A stretch of 64,000 nucleotides of DNA. It comes from Elusimicrobiales bacterium (lineage in GTDB: Bacteria > Elusimicrobiota > Elusimicrobia > Elusimicrobiales > UBA9959). The first letter of the stretch is position 1. Every line of letters begins with the position of its first letter. A program made the position numbers and the translations under genes. Under the pieces are notes generated by a model that ran no database searches, was not told where the DNA came from, and was given only the letters and a program-made list of their open reading frames with translations. The stretch spans positions 178,128 to 242,127 of the forward strand of contig JAQTZB010000005.1 in the NCBI GenBank assembly GCA_028688015.1. Reading direction: 5' to 3'. This document shows, in pieces, positions 25,401 to 36,000 of the stretch.

Positions 25401-26392
25401 AAGGCCGCGGTAACGTCCACCGTGAGCGAAGAGCCCTGCACCGTGGCGAAGCCGTCGGTGGAGTACTGCAGCAGGTAGCGCGTGCCGGCGGGATTGCCGC
25501 TGGCGTTCCAGCAGGCCGCCACCGTGACCGAGCTGACCCCGCAGAGCGAGGCGGCGGAAGGCGTTACCGCCGCCGTGATGGTGGCGCCGAACAGCGAGTA
25601 AGGCGTCTCGTCGCCCAGGTCGCCGATGGCCTTGAGGCGCACGTAGTAGGTGGCGTTGGGCGAGAGGCCGGTGAAGGTGTGGCTGGAGCCGGTCACGTTG
25701 GCGAAACCGCCGGTTAGGAAACCGGGGTCCGCGCCGAGCTGCACGAAGTGCAGCGTGCCTGGGGAGTTGGCTTCCCCGTCCCAAGCCACGGTAAGGCTGG
25801 AGGAGAACACGGCGGCGAAGCCCTGCGGCGTGGGCGTGGCCGGCAGGGTCTGGAACGACGCCGCCGGCGAGTAGTCGGTGAAATCCTCGCTCATGTATGC
25901 GGCGCGCAGGCGGGTATAGTAGGTGGTATTGCCTTTCAGGCCCTGCAGGCTCTCCGGCCAGAATGCCGTGGCGCTGGTAATTACCGCGCCGCCGAAACTC
26001 GGCAGGCTGGAGGTTTCCACGAAATAGACCGTGCCGGAAGGGTTCGGGTCTCCGCCGGTGCCGCTTACCGAGGCGGAGGAAGCGAAGACCTGGCTGTGCA
26101 CGATAGCGTACGGGTTGGCCGGCAGCTTAGAGAAGTAACCGCTCTCCAGTTCTACTCCGGCCGCGCCGGCCGTGGACGCAGCCACCTGCCCAAGCGACCC
26201 GGACAGCAGCTTGCCCCCTCCGGATAGTTCCACGGAGCCCGCGCCGCCGGTCACCAGGTCGTCGGAGATCTCGGTGGTGCCGGAGGTCTTGGGCACCCCG
26301 CCCCAACTGAGCGCGGCCAAGGCAAAGCCCAGCGGCGCGCTCAACAGCGCCCGCCGCAGGACTTTGGAATTAATGGCCGCCTTAAGGTTCAT
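22433..26392 (-). CDS. Large secreted FN3-repeat protein with a type IX-like C-terminal sorting domain
   Basis: 1,319 residues. After a signal peptide (about 1-32) comes a short glycine-rich region (VTGGAGSVELSGGGKLLSGSLG). About five FN3 domains follow, each with a 'xPNxTYYxRxxA' strand, then bacterial Ig-like units with 'DNSWFAINYST' or 'AYDGVGNYADAPDAFYILKDTAAP' strands. A carboxypeptidase-regulatory-like domain begins near 1046 (IAGNVYTAAGAGVTGVLVEA), and a second small beta domain near 1130. The last 94 residues form the sorting domain: VYAYPNPARRSVTFH, LTVFDLTGRPIKEF and VASGVYMYSARV. Such tails direct proteins through type IX secretion in Bacteroidota. The last 275 or so residues are closely similar to the end of the 8,479-residue giant. 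A surface adhesin or structural role is likely; no enzyme motif is visible. Confidence 0.85.
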   Translation of the reverse strand: MNLKAAINSKVLRRALLSAPLGFALAALSWGGVPKTSGTTEISDDLVTGGAGSVELSGGGKLLSGSLGQVAASTAGAAGVELESGYFSKLPANPYAIVHSQVFASSASVSGTGGDPNPSGTVYFVETSSLPSFGGAVITSATAFWPESLQGLKGNTTYYTRLRAAYMSEDFTDYSPAASFQTLPATPTPQGFAAVFSSSLTVAWDGEANSPGTLHFVQLGADPGFLTGGFANVTGSSHTFTGLSPNATYYVRLKAIGDLGDETPYSLFGATITAAVTPSAASLCGVSSVTVAACWNASGNPAGTRYLLQYSTDGFATVQGSSLTVDVTAAFSGLTPNVTHYLRVAALNAAGTAGLAAALPATATSAAPPLALAESFSAVGAFSVSAQWLANGNPPDTEYLAQASTAPAFGGAFTAGPGWSAGVAIIAAGLEPVTTYYFRAKARNAAGAETSWTQLGATVTLAGADTFDPVITNNQAGDMNWRSANSALYNVDLADSGGSYLDRLQVRATTGAAGTGTLVFDWTDAVTNIDANSYTADWGLTSAQWALLPSGTSYVSVRAYDGVGNYADAPDAFYILKDTAAPTIQDLQGGETVWRKTDPGAVYAVNFYDAAGGSGLYAAEYSAASAPGTAGADVLAWTQLPGLTPGATFYEGPWALNFGALASGVTNYISVRALDGAGNFVSVTDAFLVLKNTSGPEVRLTAPSAGFHSALAAVAGTAAPNLEYPIAGSEITIQHLGSNNYWDGADFISATPVWLQASGTNAWTYDTSGIAWTAGIAYQVVARSSDTAQNFSVPYATATFTYDASVPTAFITVPAADATVETPAVISGTAADTGPNSGVPYVGLTLRRAADLKWWNFFTGAWVNSPVSTMTAGGANWNFYPDGPLRGALQHNVTYYVYAVPRDGAVPANEPPAGIYATTFTVRDTAAPGAITFSSAAMGALPGRLLASWTAPGDDGALGSLSDNSWFAINYSTWAGAAFSTAAAMNQVAISTAGVVPGSTQYHLLSGLTPGVTYYLKIWASDEAGNWSGASPLASGRAAPSLADSIAGNVYTAAGAGVTGVLVEAIDRNLAVVKTAYTVDDGSGSFTLAGLGEGIYRVEATWLSDGFASSVASDQIPTGYAEVLFTLSVDVELASVGGELAAYRLSALGSRPLAAGSAAVELYQGSRLVAVAPVGAGGRFLISNLLPGRYSLKVPDGAGGAKLLQVTLAPGQNLRLSPLGELLRSDKVYAYPNPARRSVTFHLESDQSPVLKQLTVFDLTGRPIKEFSDGEFTTAGNVSEVTWNIPSGVASGVYMYSARVKYEPTGEYRKTVKKFAIVR
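22436..23260 (-). repeat. C-terminal module shared with the giant gene (copy 1)
   Basis: Encodes the carboxypeptidase-regulatory-like domain, a small beta domain and the sorting domain. Its partner is at 30018-30860. Runs such as GELLxxxxVYxYPNPARR, ATFHxESDQSPxLKQ and TVFDxTGRxIKEF are shared almost residue for residue, pointing to a fairly recent common origin or gene conversion. Confidence 0.85.
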
Positions 26393-26433
26393 ATCCTAAA
26401 GTCTTTTTGACACTCCTCCCAGCCTTGCCCCCT

Positions 26434-29400
26434 TTACGTAGCGGTCCAGGTGCCGGTGCTGCCTATAACCACCCATTTATCCAGACTAGCTATGCGCAGC
26501 GTGATGGTGGCATAAGTCTCCGCAACGCTGGCGTTAGCCAGCGTGCCCCCGACAGTGGAATCGGAGATGGCGTCGAAAGTATAGGCCTGGATTATGACGC
26601 CGCCCGTACCGAGCTTGACCACGGTTATTTCCGCCCCGATGTTCTCCGCGCTGATGGCCGGCAATGTTATGGTCTGCGGGGTAGCGGAGTTAACGGTAAA
26701 GGTCTTGCCGAAGTCGGCCGCGGTTACGGTAAAGCCCGCGTCGGCGGCCTCCACCGGGCGCCGCGCTATCCTGCCGGTGCCGGTCACCGTCATCGAGCCC
26801 ACGCTGAGCAGCCCGGTGGAGCTCATGGAGGATATCACCGCGTTGCCCGAATTGCGCCAGATCTGGGCGTAGACGTTTGAAACAGTCCCGGTGGATTTCA
26901 CGTCCAGGGCCGCCTTGGGATCGCCGGTACCCACGCCCATGCCGCCGGTGCGCAGAAAACCCGCGAGCACGGTGCCGGCGCCCTTGATCTGCAGATAAGC
27001 GTTGCTGTTGGTATTATTGGCGTCGATGACCAGCTCCAAAGCGTCGTCGGAACTTATAACCCCGTGAACCACGCCGGTCTGCCCCAGATAAAGGCCGCCG
27101 ATGTTCCACACATCCAACGCGCCGCGCGGAGCCGCGGTGCCTATACCTAACCGGCCCCTGGTTGTCAGAGAACTTACGCTCAGCATGCCGGTGGAACTCA
27201 GCGAGGAAACTATCACCCCGCCCGAGTCGCGCCAGATCTGGGCCTGGATATTGGCCGCCGTCCCGGTAGAGACAATATCCAGCCTGGCCTTCGGGTCGCT
27301 GCTTCCTATGCCCATACTGCCGGAGTCCGAGACGAATACCCGCACCTGGTTTTGAGCTATTCCGAGCGAGTCGTAGACCTGATAAAGCTTAAGGCCGCCC
27401 CCTGAACCGGCCGCAACCGGCTCCAGCCACCAGCGGTGGGCGCCGCCCTCGCGGAAAACGAACTTGCCGGTATCCAGGATCATATCCCCGCCCTGGCTGT
27501 GCAGCCGCACGCCGCTCAGGCCGCTCTCCGCGCCGAGGATCACAGTTCCGTCCGCGGCCACCGTGAGCGCGGTGGACGTTGGCCCATAAGACACCTGGAA
27601 CAGCCCGACCGGAGCAGAGGTGCCCACGCCTACCGAGCCGGCGAAATAATTGTTCCCCGCACCGCTGGAAACCAGCACCCCCGACAGGGAGGCCAGGGAG
27701 ATCCGGTTTATGGGTTTATCGGCCATATCAAGCGCCTGCGTAGCCGTATGGTTGCCCAGGTTGTCCACGCTGGACCAGTCGCTCTTGCAGTTGTCGGAGA
27801 TGCAGATGGCGGCGGTGGCGTTGATAGTACCCGTCACGTCCAGCGCGTACGCGGGCACAGTTTCGTTGATGCCGAGGTTTCCGTTGCCCAGGAGCGTCAG
27901 CAGGTTGCCGCCGCCGTAGTTGCGCACGCCGAACACCGTTTCGAGCGCGCCCAGGGCCTGCTCCGCGATGTCGTTCTTCTTGCCTCCCTCCAGCTGCACC
28001 GCGGCCACCGAATCCGTGGGATCCGCGCTGCCTATGACGCCGCTGAGGAGCGTGCCGACGGCGCCCGCCGCGCTGGAAAAACCGTTGAGATGCAGGCCGC
28101 CGGTCGGGCTGTTGGCCGTAATAAGGCCGAAGGTATCCGTCTGGGCGAGGCTGGTCATGCCATGGGCAATATCCCCGTCGCCGAGGATGATCTTACCGTT
28201 TCCGCCCGACGGGGAATAGGCGCGGATGATCTGGTTAACATCCAGGTCATAGCCCGGAGTCGGCGTTCCGACGCCCACATTGCCGGCGAAGTAACTGTCG
28301 CCGGTGCCGCTCGAGATGAGTACGCCGGTCTGGCTGATATTTCCGGCCACGGTCAGCTTCTGGTCCGGAGCGGCCGCGCCGACGCCGATAGCGGAGCCGT
28401 CATCGTATATCACCGAGTCGGCGATAGTGCTCGCGTTGGACCAGCGGGTCAGCTTGCCGGCCGTTCCGGTCATGGCGGTAAAAGCGCCGGCGCCATTGCC
28501 CTTTAACACGCCGGTCAGCGTGGTGGCCCCCGTGCCGCCCTGGCCTACGGAAAGCGCGGTGGTAAGGCCCGTCAGGCTGGTGATATCGCTGTTCGCCCCG
28601 CTTTTGGCCCCGCCCAGGCCGCTCAGGGCCGCGGCGTTGTTAAGCGCGCCCAGCAAGGCCTGGATGTCGGGCGAAGGGGTTATGCCGGCGTAGGTTACGA
28701 GGTCGGCGTCATAAACCTGCACATCGGTGCCCGGCACCAGGCCGAGCAGCGTGCGGGCCTGCGCCGCGGTAAGCTCCAGGGGCGGCCCGGCCATGCCTAA
28801 ATTGTTGCCGAGCAGGCTCGCGTCGGCAATGTTGCCCATCTTAGCCAGCGTTACCGAGCCGTCCGCCAGCTTCGCGGTGGTGACAGAGTTGTCGGCCAGC
28901 AGGCCGGCGGTGACCCCGGTCAGGCCCGCGCCGTTACCGACGAACGCGGCGGCCTTGAGCACGCCGGTAGCGGACATGGAGGAAATTATATCGCCGTTGC
29001 CGTCCCGCCAGATCTGGGCGTACACATCCGACAGCGTGCCGGTGGAGACGATGTCCAGCACGGCGTACGGGGTGCCGGTGCCTATACCCACGGTGCCGGC
29101 GGACACGACCAGCGTGGACCCCCCCACAGAGAAACCGCTGCCGCCGGCCGCGATATTGCCGGCTATCGTCAGATGGCCGTTATCCAGGGACAGTGCCGCA
29201 TTGGCCGCCTGTATAACCCTGAAATAGCCGGAGCCGCGGTGCATGGTCAAGTAACTGTCGTTGGGTTCGCCGTCTGGCATCCAGGAGAGTTTGGCGTCGT
29301 TGTCGAGACGGATGTCGCTGCCCCTTACGGTAAGCGAGGAGGCGGACAGCGTCAGCTGCCCGGTCATGGTATCGCCGATCTTGGCTACTGAACCGCCGGA

Positions 29401-29886
29401 GACGGGCAGGTCCGTAAGCGCGGCGCCGCTGATGGCGGGCAGCGCGCCGGTCAGTTTGGAGGCCGAGATGCCGGTAGCGACCTTGGCATCGGTGATGGAG
29501 CCGTCCAGGACGGAGGCGGCGAAAGCGGCGGTGGTGGCGTACAGCGCGTAGGAATTGCTGGTAAGGCGCTCGCGCGGCGTAAGCGTAGCACCCTCTATCT
29601 TGATCTCCAGCCACCAGCTGCCGGTCGCCAGGTCCACGGAGCCCGGCACGGTGAAAGTGCTGCGGAACAGGCCGTTGGCGACGGCCACCGGCTGCGCCTG
29701 GGTGGTCTCGCATGGCGGAAGGCCGCTTTCTGTGGAGCAGAGGAAAATTTCCACAACGCGGTTGCCGGTCACGGGCAACCCGCCTTCTTTGAGCCGGCCC
29801 TGGTAGGTCAGCAGGTTGGGCGCCTCCGCGGCGGCGCAGAACGCCGGCACAAGGAATAGTAAAGCAGCGAAAATATTTTTTTTCAT
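26434..29886 (-). CDS. Secreted tail-fibre-like protein with 'GIGT' repeats
   Basis: 1,150 residues with a signal peptide (MKKNIFAALLFLVPAFCAAAE). The next part (LLTYQGRLKEGGLPVTGNRVVEIFLCST) is the opening seen in secreted proteins related to phage tail fibres. The body is a series of units of the form G-x-V/M-G-V/I-G-T-x-x-P-x-x-x-L-D-V, for example GTVGIGTGTPYAVLDIVSTGT near 265 and GNVGVGTPTPGYDLDV near 535, mixed with collar-like 'AAFVGNGAGLTGV' and 'KIGDTMTGQLTLSASS' strands. The end (DFGKTFTVNSATPQTITLPAI...) is a beta-rich tip. The S74-type autoproteolytic chaperone that often ends such proteins is absent, and so is the type IX-like tail. Probably a trimeric fibrous surface protein; how it is anchored is unclear. 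Confidence 0.8.
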   Translation of the reverse strand: MKKNIFAALLFLVPAFCAAAEAPNLLTYQGRLKEGGLPVTGNRVVEIFLCSTESGLPPCETTQAQPVAVANGLFRSTFTVPGSVDLATGSWWLEIKIEGATLTPRERLTSNSYALYATTAAFAASVLDGSITDAKVATGISASKLTGALPAISGAALTDLPVSGGSVAKIGDTMTGQLTLSASSLTVRGSDIRLDNDAKLSWMPDGEPNDSYLTMHRGSGYFRVIQAANAALSLDNGHLTIAGNIAAGGSGFSVGGSTLVVSAGTVGIGTGTPYAVLDIVSTGTLSDVYAQIWRDGNGDIISSMSATGVLKAAAFVGNGAGLTGVTAGLLADNSVTTAKLADGSVTLAKMGNIADASLLGNNLGMAGPPLELTAAQARTLLGLVPGTDVQVYDADLVTYAGITPSPDIQALLGALNNAAALSGLGGAKSGANSDITSLTGLTTALSVGQGGTGATTLTGVLKGNGAGAFTAMTGTAGKLTRWSNASTIADSVIYDDGSAIGVGAAAPDQKLTVAGNISQTGVLISSGTGDSYFAGNVGVGTPTPGYDLDVNQIIRAYSPSGGNGKIILGDGDIAHGMTSLAQTDTFGLITANSPTGGLHLNGFSSAAGAVGTLLSGVIGSADPTDSVAAVQLEGGKKNDIAEQALGALETVFGVRNYGGGNLLTLLGNGNLGINETVPAYALDVTGTINATAAICISDNCKSDWSSVDNLGNHTATQALDMADKPINRISLASLSGVLVSSGAGNNYFAGSVGVGTSAPVGLFQVSYGPTSTALTVAADGTVILGAESGLSGVRLHSQGGDMILDTGKFVFREGGAHRWWLEPVAAGSGGGLKLYQVYDSLGIAQNQVRVFVSDSGSMGIGSSDPKARLDIVSTGTAANIQAQIWRDSGGVIVSSLSSTGMLSVSSLTTRGRLGIGTAAPRGALDVWNIGGLYLGQTGVVHGVISSDDALELVIDANNTNSNAYLQIKGAGTVLAGFLRTGGMGVGTGDPKAALDVKSTGTVSNVYAQIWRNSGNAVISSMSSTGLLSVGSMTVTGTGRIARRPVEAADAGFTVTAADFGKTFTVNSATPQTITLPAISAENIGAEITVVKLGTGGVIIQAYTFDAISDSTVGGTLANASVAETYATITLRIASLDKWVVIGSTGTWTAT
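26829..29058 (-). repeat. Three imperfect 80-bp direct repeats inside the tail-fibre-like gene
   Basis: Copies at about 26829-26908, 27203-27283 and 28978-29058 encode the same peptide unit: STGTxxxxxAQIWR, a few variable residues, then ISSMSxTG or VSSLSSTG. The core CGCCAGATCTGGGC is identical in all three. They mark internal duplication of the GIGT-type unit. Confidence 0.75.
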
Positions 29887-29904
29887 AAATGATCACCGTG
29901 CCCG

Positions 29905-30007
29905 CCCCGGCGCACGCCGGGGAAAGGCTTGATTTTGCGCGCGGCACTCTCCGCCAGGCCTGTACAGCGCTGCGGCCGGGCCGGCCGGGGGCGCGCGCCG
30001 CCCCCGG
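29905..30007 (-). promoter_or_regulatory. Two strong hairpins between the giant gene and the tail-fibre-like gene
   Basis: The 128-nt gap holds CCGGGGGCG (29985-29993) pairing with CGCCCCCGG (29999-30007), and CCCCGGCG (29905-29912) pairing with CGCCGGGG (29915-29922). Neither is followed by a T-tract on the - strand, so they are more likely RNA-stabilising or attenuating structures than full terminators. The second lies about 20 nt before the downstream ATG. Confidence 0.55.
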
Positions 30008-30014
30008 TGCTTGT

Positions 30015-33000
30015 TTACCTCACTACCGCGAACTTGCGTATCACTTTCTTGTACTCTCCGGTCGCCTCGAATTTTACGCGCACCGCGTAAACATACACGC
30101 CCGAAGCCACCTTGGCCGGTATGTTCCAGACCGCCTCGTAGACGCCGGCCGCCGGCGAGCCGAAATCGGCGTCCTTAAATTCCTTGATAGCCCGGCCGGT
30201 AACGTCGAAGACGGTCACCTGCTTGAGGATGGGGCTCTGGTCGCTCTCGATATGGAAAGTGGCCGTGCGCCGCGCCGGGTTCGGGTAGACGTAGACGCGC
30301 GCCGCTTTAAGCAGTTCTCCCAGCGGGCTGATCTGCAGGGCCTCACCGGCCTTCACGCGCAGCGCCAGTTCTTTAAAGCCGCCCTGCGGGTTGGGCACGC
30401 GCAGCAGGTACTTGCCGGGCAGCAGATTCCGTATAAGGAACTTGCCGGCGGCGTCCACGGGCGCGTCAGCCACCTGCCGGCCGCGCTGGAACAGCTGCAC
30501 CCTGGGTGCCGCGCCGGCGGCGCTGGCGCGGCGGCCCAGGGCGCTCAGCCGGTAGCCGGCCAGCTCGCCGCCGATGCTCGCCAGTTCGTAATTGACGGCC
30601 AGCGTGAAGTCGGCGTCCAGGCGGCCCAGCACCAGGCCGTCGGTGCCCACGCTGCTGATTATGTCCTCCGCCTCCCAGGTGGCCTGCACGCGGTAGCTGC
30701 CGGCGGCCAGGCCGGTCAGCGCGTAGCTGCCGCTGCCGTCGCCCACCGTGTAGGCGGAGGCCTGCAGCAGGCCGGCGGCGTCGTAGGCCTCCAGCAGCAC
30801 GCCGGTGATGCCGGCGCTGGAAATGGTGGTCACGCGGCCGCTGATGCGGTCCGGAGGCACCGCCGCCTGCGCGGTGGCGGCGTTGGACAGCGCGCTCCAG
30901 TTGCCGGCGTCGTCGCGGGTCCAGGCGCGCAGGTAGTAGGTCTCGCCCGGGGTCAGCCCGGTCAGCTCCTGGCTGCGCGCGGAGCCTGCGCTCACGGCGG
31001 TAAAGGCCGCGCCGCCCTGGGCGTCAGCCGTGCTGAAGGCCACGGCGAAGGTGGAATACTGTATCTTGTACTGGCCGTAGAGGATCATGCCGGAGCCGCC
31101 GTCGTCGCCGGGGGCCGTCCAGCTCAAGGCGATGCTGCCGGCGGCGTTGCCGGTGGAGGCGGCCAGGTCGGAGATGGCCGCCGGCGCGGTGTTATCCATG
31201 AAGCCGAAAGTAGAGCCATAAACGCCGAAGGGGATGTCCCGGACGGGCCGCGTATTATCCGCGGCGTATAGCGTGTAGTAGTAGCTCGCCCCGTTCTCCA
31301 GCGAGGCGCGCAGCAGCTCGCCGGGGGCGTAGCTCCAGCTGGCGGCCGGGGCCACCGCGGCGCTGGAGCCCGCCACCGTCCAGGTGCCGGCGGCGAAATC
31401 CCACCACTTGCCGTCGGAGACGCGCTTGAACATCAGGGCCAGGGCGGACACGCCGGAGGCATCGGCGACCGTGCCGCTGATGGCGGTGGCGGAATTAACC
31501 ACGGCGCCGTCGGCAGGCGCGCCGGGAGTTATGACCGGGGACATCGAGTCCAGAGTGAAGGCGCGCGTGGCGTAAGCGAGCGAGTAGTTACCGGCCGTGT
31601 CGCTGGAGCGGGCCAGGAACTCGTAGGCCGCGCCCTCCTGCCAGGCGATGCCGAAATTGTGGTTCCAGGCGCCGGTGCCCGTAGCCACGAACCAAACCGG
31701 CGAGGAGGCGAGGAAGGCCGTCCCGTCCCAGTACCTGCCGGAGGCGGCTTCTTTCACGCTCACTTCTACCGCGGCCGCGTCGTGCGAGCGGGCGTCGGAA
31801 AGCGTGCCGGCTATCTCGGCGAGGGAGTCCTGGAAGGCGAAGGCTGGCGTGGTGATCCAGACCTCGGGGCCGGCTACGTACTTGAGTATCTTAAAGGCGT
31901 CTATGCCCGAGATCTCCTCGGAGTTGCCGGCCAGGTCGCGCGCCCGCACCGAGATGTAATTGGTGGCGGCGTTGGGCAGGGCGGAGAAGTCCACCCCCCA
32001 CGCCCCGGCGTACACGGCCGGGCCGGTGCTGAGCGCGGCTATAGCGGTCCACGGGAAGCCGGCGGCGTCCCCGCTGCCCTGGTTGGGGCTGGCGCTGTAT
32101 TCTATGGCAGCCAGGCCCGACAGGTCGTCGGCGAAGTCCACGTCGTAGATAGCCCCGCCGTCGTCCATGCGCCAGAAATTCTCGCCGGCCTGGTTGCGGC
32201 CTATGGAAGGGGCCACCGTATCCTTGAGGATATAGAAGGCGTCCACCGTGGTTGTGGAATTGCCGTTGTTGTCGAAGGCCCGCACGCTGATATAGTTGGT
32301 GCCCGGGGCGAGCAGCTCGAACATGCCGGTCGGCAGCGCCCAATCCTCGGCGTAGGCCGGGGAATTCAGCGCTGACGCCACCGTGGTCCAGCCGGGGTCG
32401 GCGTCTGGCGCGCTGGCGGGCGCCGGGGCGGCCAGCACCTGGAAGTACGCCAGGTACGCCCCGCCCGCGTCGGCGAAGTCGATGTTATAGAGCGCGCCGG
32501 GCGCGTTACGCCACGCCGGGTCGCCGGGCGCGCCGCTCATCGTCGGGCTGGAGAGGTCCAGCGCGGGGTCGGTGCGCGTCATCGTGGAGCCCAGGGCCGT
32601 CCAAGCCGTGGCCGTGCCCGCCGCGTTTACGGCGCGGGCGCGGGCGTAATACCTGAGGTCGTCCTCGAGCCCCGTGAAGTAATGGCTGCCGCCGGCCAGC
32701 GTGAAAGAGGAAGCCAGCAGCGTATGGGCCTCGTCGCTCGAGAGCTGCACGTCGTAGAGCGTGTACCCGGGGTTGTCGTTGACTAGCCAGTTCACCTGCA
32801 GCGAGGAGATGTAGACCCCGCTGAAAATCGCCGAGGAAGGCTGCGCGGCGTAGGTGGTGGTGGTCAGCGCCGGGCTCCAGGGCGTCTCGAGCCCGGCGTA
32901 ATTGCGGGCCTTCACGCGGAAGGTGTGGGACGCGTCTGGCGCCAGCCCGCCCACCTGCAGGTAGCCGGCCGCCGCCCAGGGAGTGGAAGAGAAGGAGGCG

Positions 33001-36000
33001 CCGGCCACTTCCACTGAATACTCGGTGCCGGAGAGGGACGCGGAATAGATCTCGCTCCTGGCCTGGGCGCCGTCGTAGCCGCCGAAGGCCAGCAGGCGGC
33101 CGCCGCGCTCGCCGAAGGCGTGCGCCTGCAGGGGCCGAGGCAGCGGCGGCTGCTCTTCCCAAGGGCCCAGCGTGCCCTCGTAAGTGACGGCCGCGCGGTA
33201 GACCGTGTCCTTGGCCGAAGTGCCGTTATTGCCGCCCGCCACGAACAGCCCGTGCGGCGAGGCGGCCAGGCCGTGGCTGAACCTGGGGCCCGGCAGCGCC
33301 GTAACCGGCGCCCAGGCGGCCAGCGTGCCGTCGCCGTTGAAGCCGGCCAGCCAGACCTCCGCCCGCGCGGAGACGCCGTCGCTGCCGCCGGCGACGCAGA
33401 GGCGGGCCGGGCCGCTGGAGATAGCGACGGCTGCGGCCAGCCCGTAGCGGCCTTCCTGCAGGCTGCCGGCCAGGGTCCAGACGGACAGTGTTCCGTCTTC
33501 GAAAACCGAGGCTTTGTAAATTTCCGTGCGCGCGCCGCCGTTATATCCGCCAATCACGTAGAGGCGGTCGTCGAGCACGGCCAGGGCGTGCGCGTAAACA
33601 GGCAGCGTCAAGGCCGTCTCCGCCCGCCACTCGCCCAGCGCGCCGGCGGAACTGACCGGGGCGCTCCAGACCTCGCCGCGCGGGGCCGAGCCGTCGTAGC
33701 CGCCTATGACGTAGGCCCGGCCTTTCAGGGAGACCGAGGCGTGGCCGTAGCGCGCCCCCGGCAGCGGGCGCGTCTGCGTCCAGGCGCCGACCCGGCCCGT
33801 CACGGACAGCGGCGCGGCCCAGACTTCGGAGCTGTAGAGCACCCCGTCGCTGCCGCCGGAAACAAGCAGCAGGTCGCCCGCCAGCGCCAGCGCGTGGCCG
33901 TAGCGGGCGGCGTAAAGGACGTCGGAGCCGCCCCAGGCAGAGGCGCCCAGTCCGCCGGGGTTCTGCCCTGCGTCCCAGTAGAGGCCGGCGCCGTTCGGGC
34001 CCAGCGTATAAAGCCCAAGGGCCAGCGGCGGCATAGCCCGGCTCGGGCCGAGATCGGTAACGTAAGGGCTGCCCTGGCCCGAGGCGGCCGAGACGGCGCG
34101 GAGCCTGAGGTAATAGGTGGTGTTGGGGCGCAGGATGTCGAGGGTGGCCCACAGGTTGGCCGTCAGCGACGAGGCCTCCACCGGCGAGAAATTCGCGGCC
34201 GTGGACAGGTCGGCTTCGTAGAGCGTACCGGCGGCGTTGAAGTTGGCCGACCAGGAGACTTCGGCGGTGGATTGCCACAGCGCGTAGGTCGAGAGCACGG
34301 GCGGCGCCGGCAGGGTCATGGTGGAACCGAGGGCCAGCCAGGCCGACGCCTCGTTATGGTTGCCCAGGGCCGAGATCTTGAACCAGTAGGTGACGTTGGG
34401 CTGCAGGCCGGCGAAGGTGAGCGCGTAGGGCCCGGCCGCGGGCGCGGTCAGCGCCGAGGAGGTCAGCGTGACGAACTCGTCGCTGGAAGCCGCCACCGCG
34501 TAGCGCGTGCCGGGACCGTTCCCCTCCGGCAGCCACTCCACGGTAACGGCTACGCTGGAGACAGCCGCGTAGACGGCGGCCGAACCGGGCGCGGTGACGT
34601 AGGTCGAATACTCGCTCGTTCCGCCGTAATTCAGGGCGCCGGCCCAGTTGAACGCCCCGGTCCTGAAGTAATAAGTGGTATTGGGCGACAGCTCCGAAAC
34701 CGCCAGCGAAAGTTTCATGCTGTTCGCCGTCTGCGAGGACTTCACGGTCCCGCTGAAGGCGGCGGAGGTCGAGGCCTCCAGGCTGTAGCCGGAGGAGAAG
34801 ACACCGAACCAGCTGAACTCGGCCGAGGAAACGTAGACCGAGGGAGCGCCCAGCGTGACGGGCGCCTCGGCCAGCGTGACCGGCTCCGCGCCGTTGGAAT
34901 CCGCGGACCAGTTGCCCGCCTGGTCGCGCGCCCAGAGGCGGAAATAGTAAGTGGTATTGGCGCCGAGGCCCGCGACCGGCACCGCCTGCGCCGCGCCGGA
35001 AATAACTCCGGAGGTGGAGACGTAAACGTGCGTGCTGTGGAACACCGCCCCGGTGCTCCAGGCCACGGTGTAGGACGAGTACTGCACCGCGTATTCCACC
35101 AGGCCGCTGTGCTGCTCTGCGGGAGCGGTGAACGAGGCCAGCGCGGACCAAGTGGAACCGGCCACCGCGGCAAGATTGTTGATAGCCGCGGGCGCCACCG
35201 TATCCTTGAGTATCAGGAAGAGGTCGTTCACGGTGGAGGTATTGGGAGTCACGGAATAGTCCCACGCCCGCGCCGAGAAATAGTTGGTGCCGCTCTGCAG
35301 CAGGTCCCACACCGGTTCGCTCATCGGCAGGGGCACGTCCCGCCAGTTCGTATCGTCTCCGGAGAAGATGTCCACCCACGGCGAGAGCTCCGTGCCGGTG
35401 CGGCCGGGACCGCTCCAGATCGCGCCCTGCGCCGTATCCAGGCGGCTGTGCGCGTCTATGAAGGTCAGGTCCATGGTGAAGCCGTGAGTGCTGCGCCAGA
35501 CCGTGTCGGGGTAACTCGTGATCACGACCGGCGGCGTGGTGTCCTTGAACACCACGAAAACCGGGGTCTCCGGGGAAACGTTGCCGGAGCCGTCGGTAGC
35601 GCGCACATAGACGTAGTTGGTGCCGTCCTCCAGCAGCGCCCAGGTCGGGTCGTCGAAGGTCCAGTCCCCGGTATAATCGTCGACCTCCATCCCGCTCAGC
35701 AGGGGGCGCCATTCCACGGTAACGCGGCCGGTCTGCAGCGGGCCGGTGGTAGCGCGCACCTCGAAACTTTCCAGTCCGGAGCCGCCGAGGTCGTGGAAAT
35801 CCACGTCGTAGGCGCGGGTAGGGGCGGCGTACCAGGCATAGTCGTCTATCGTTTCATTGTCGTTTACGGTCGGAACCAGGTTTTCCGTGGGAGTGCAGGT
35901 GCTGAGCGCCGCGGCGTAGTTGGGCACGCCGTTCCAGTTCAGCGGGCCGACGCGCAGGTAATAGGTGGTGTTGGCCAGCAGGCCCTCCACGCTGAGCGCC

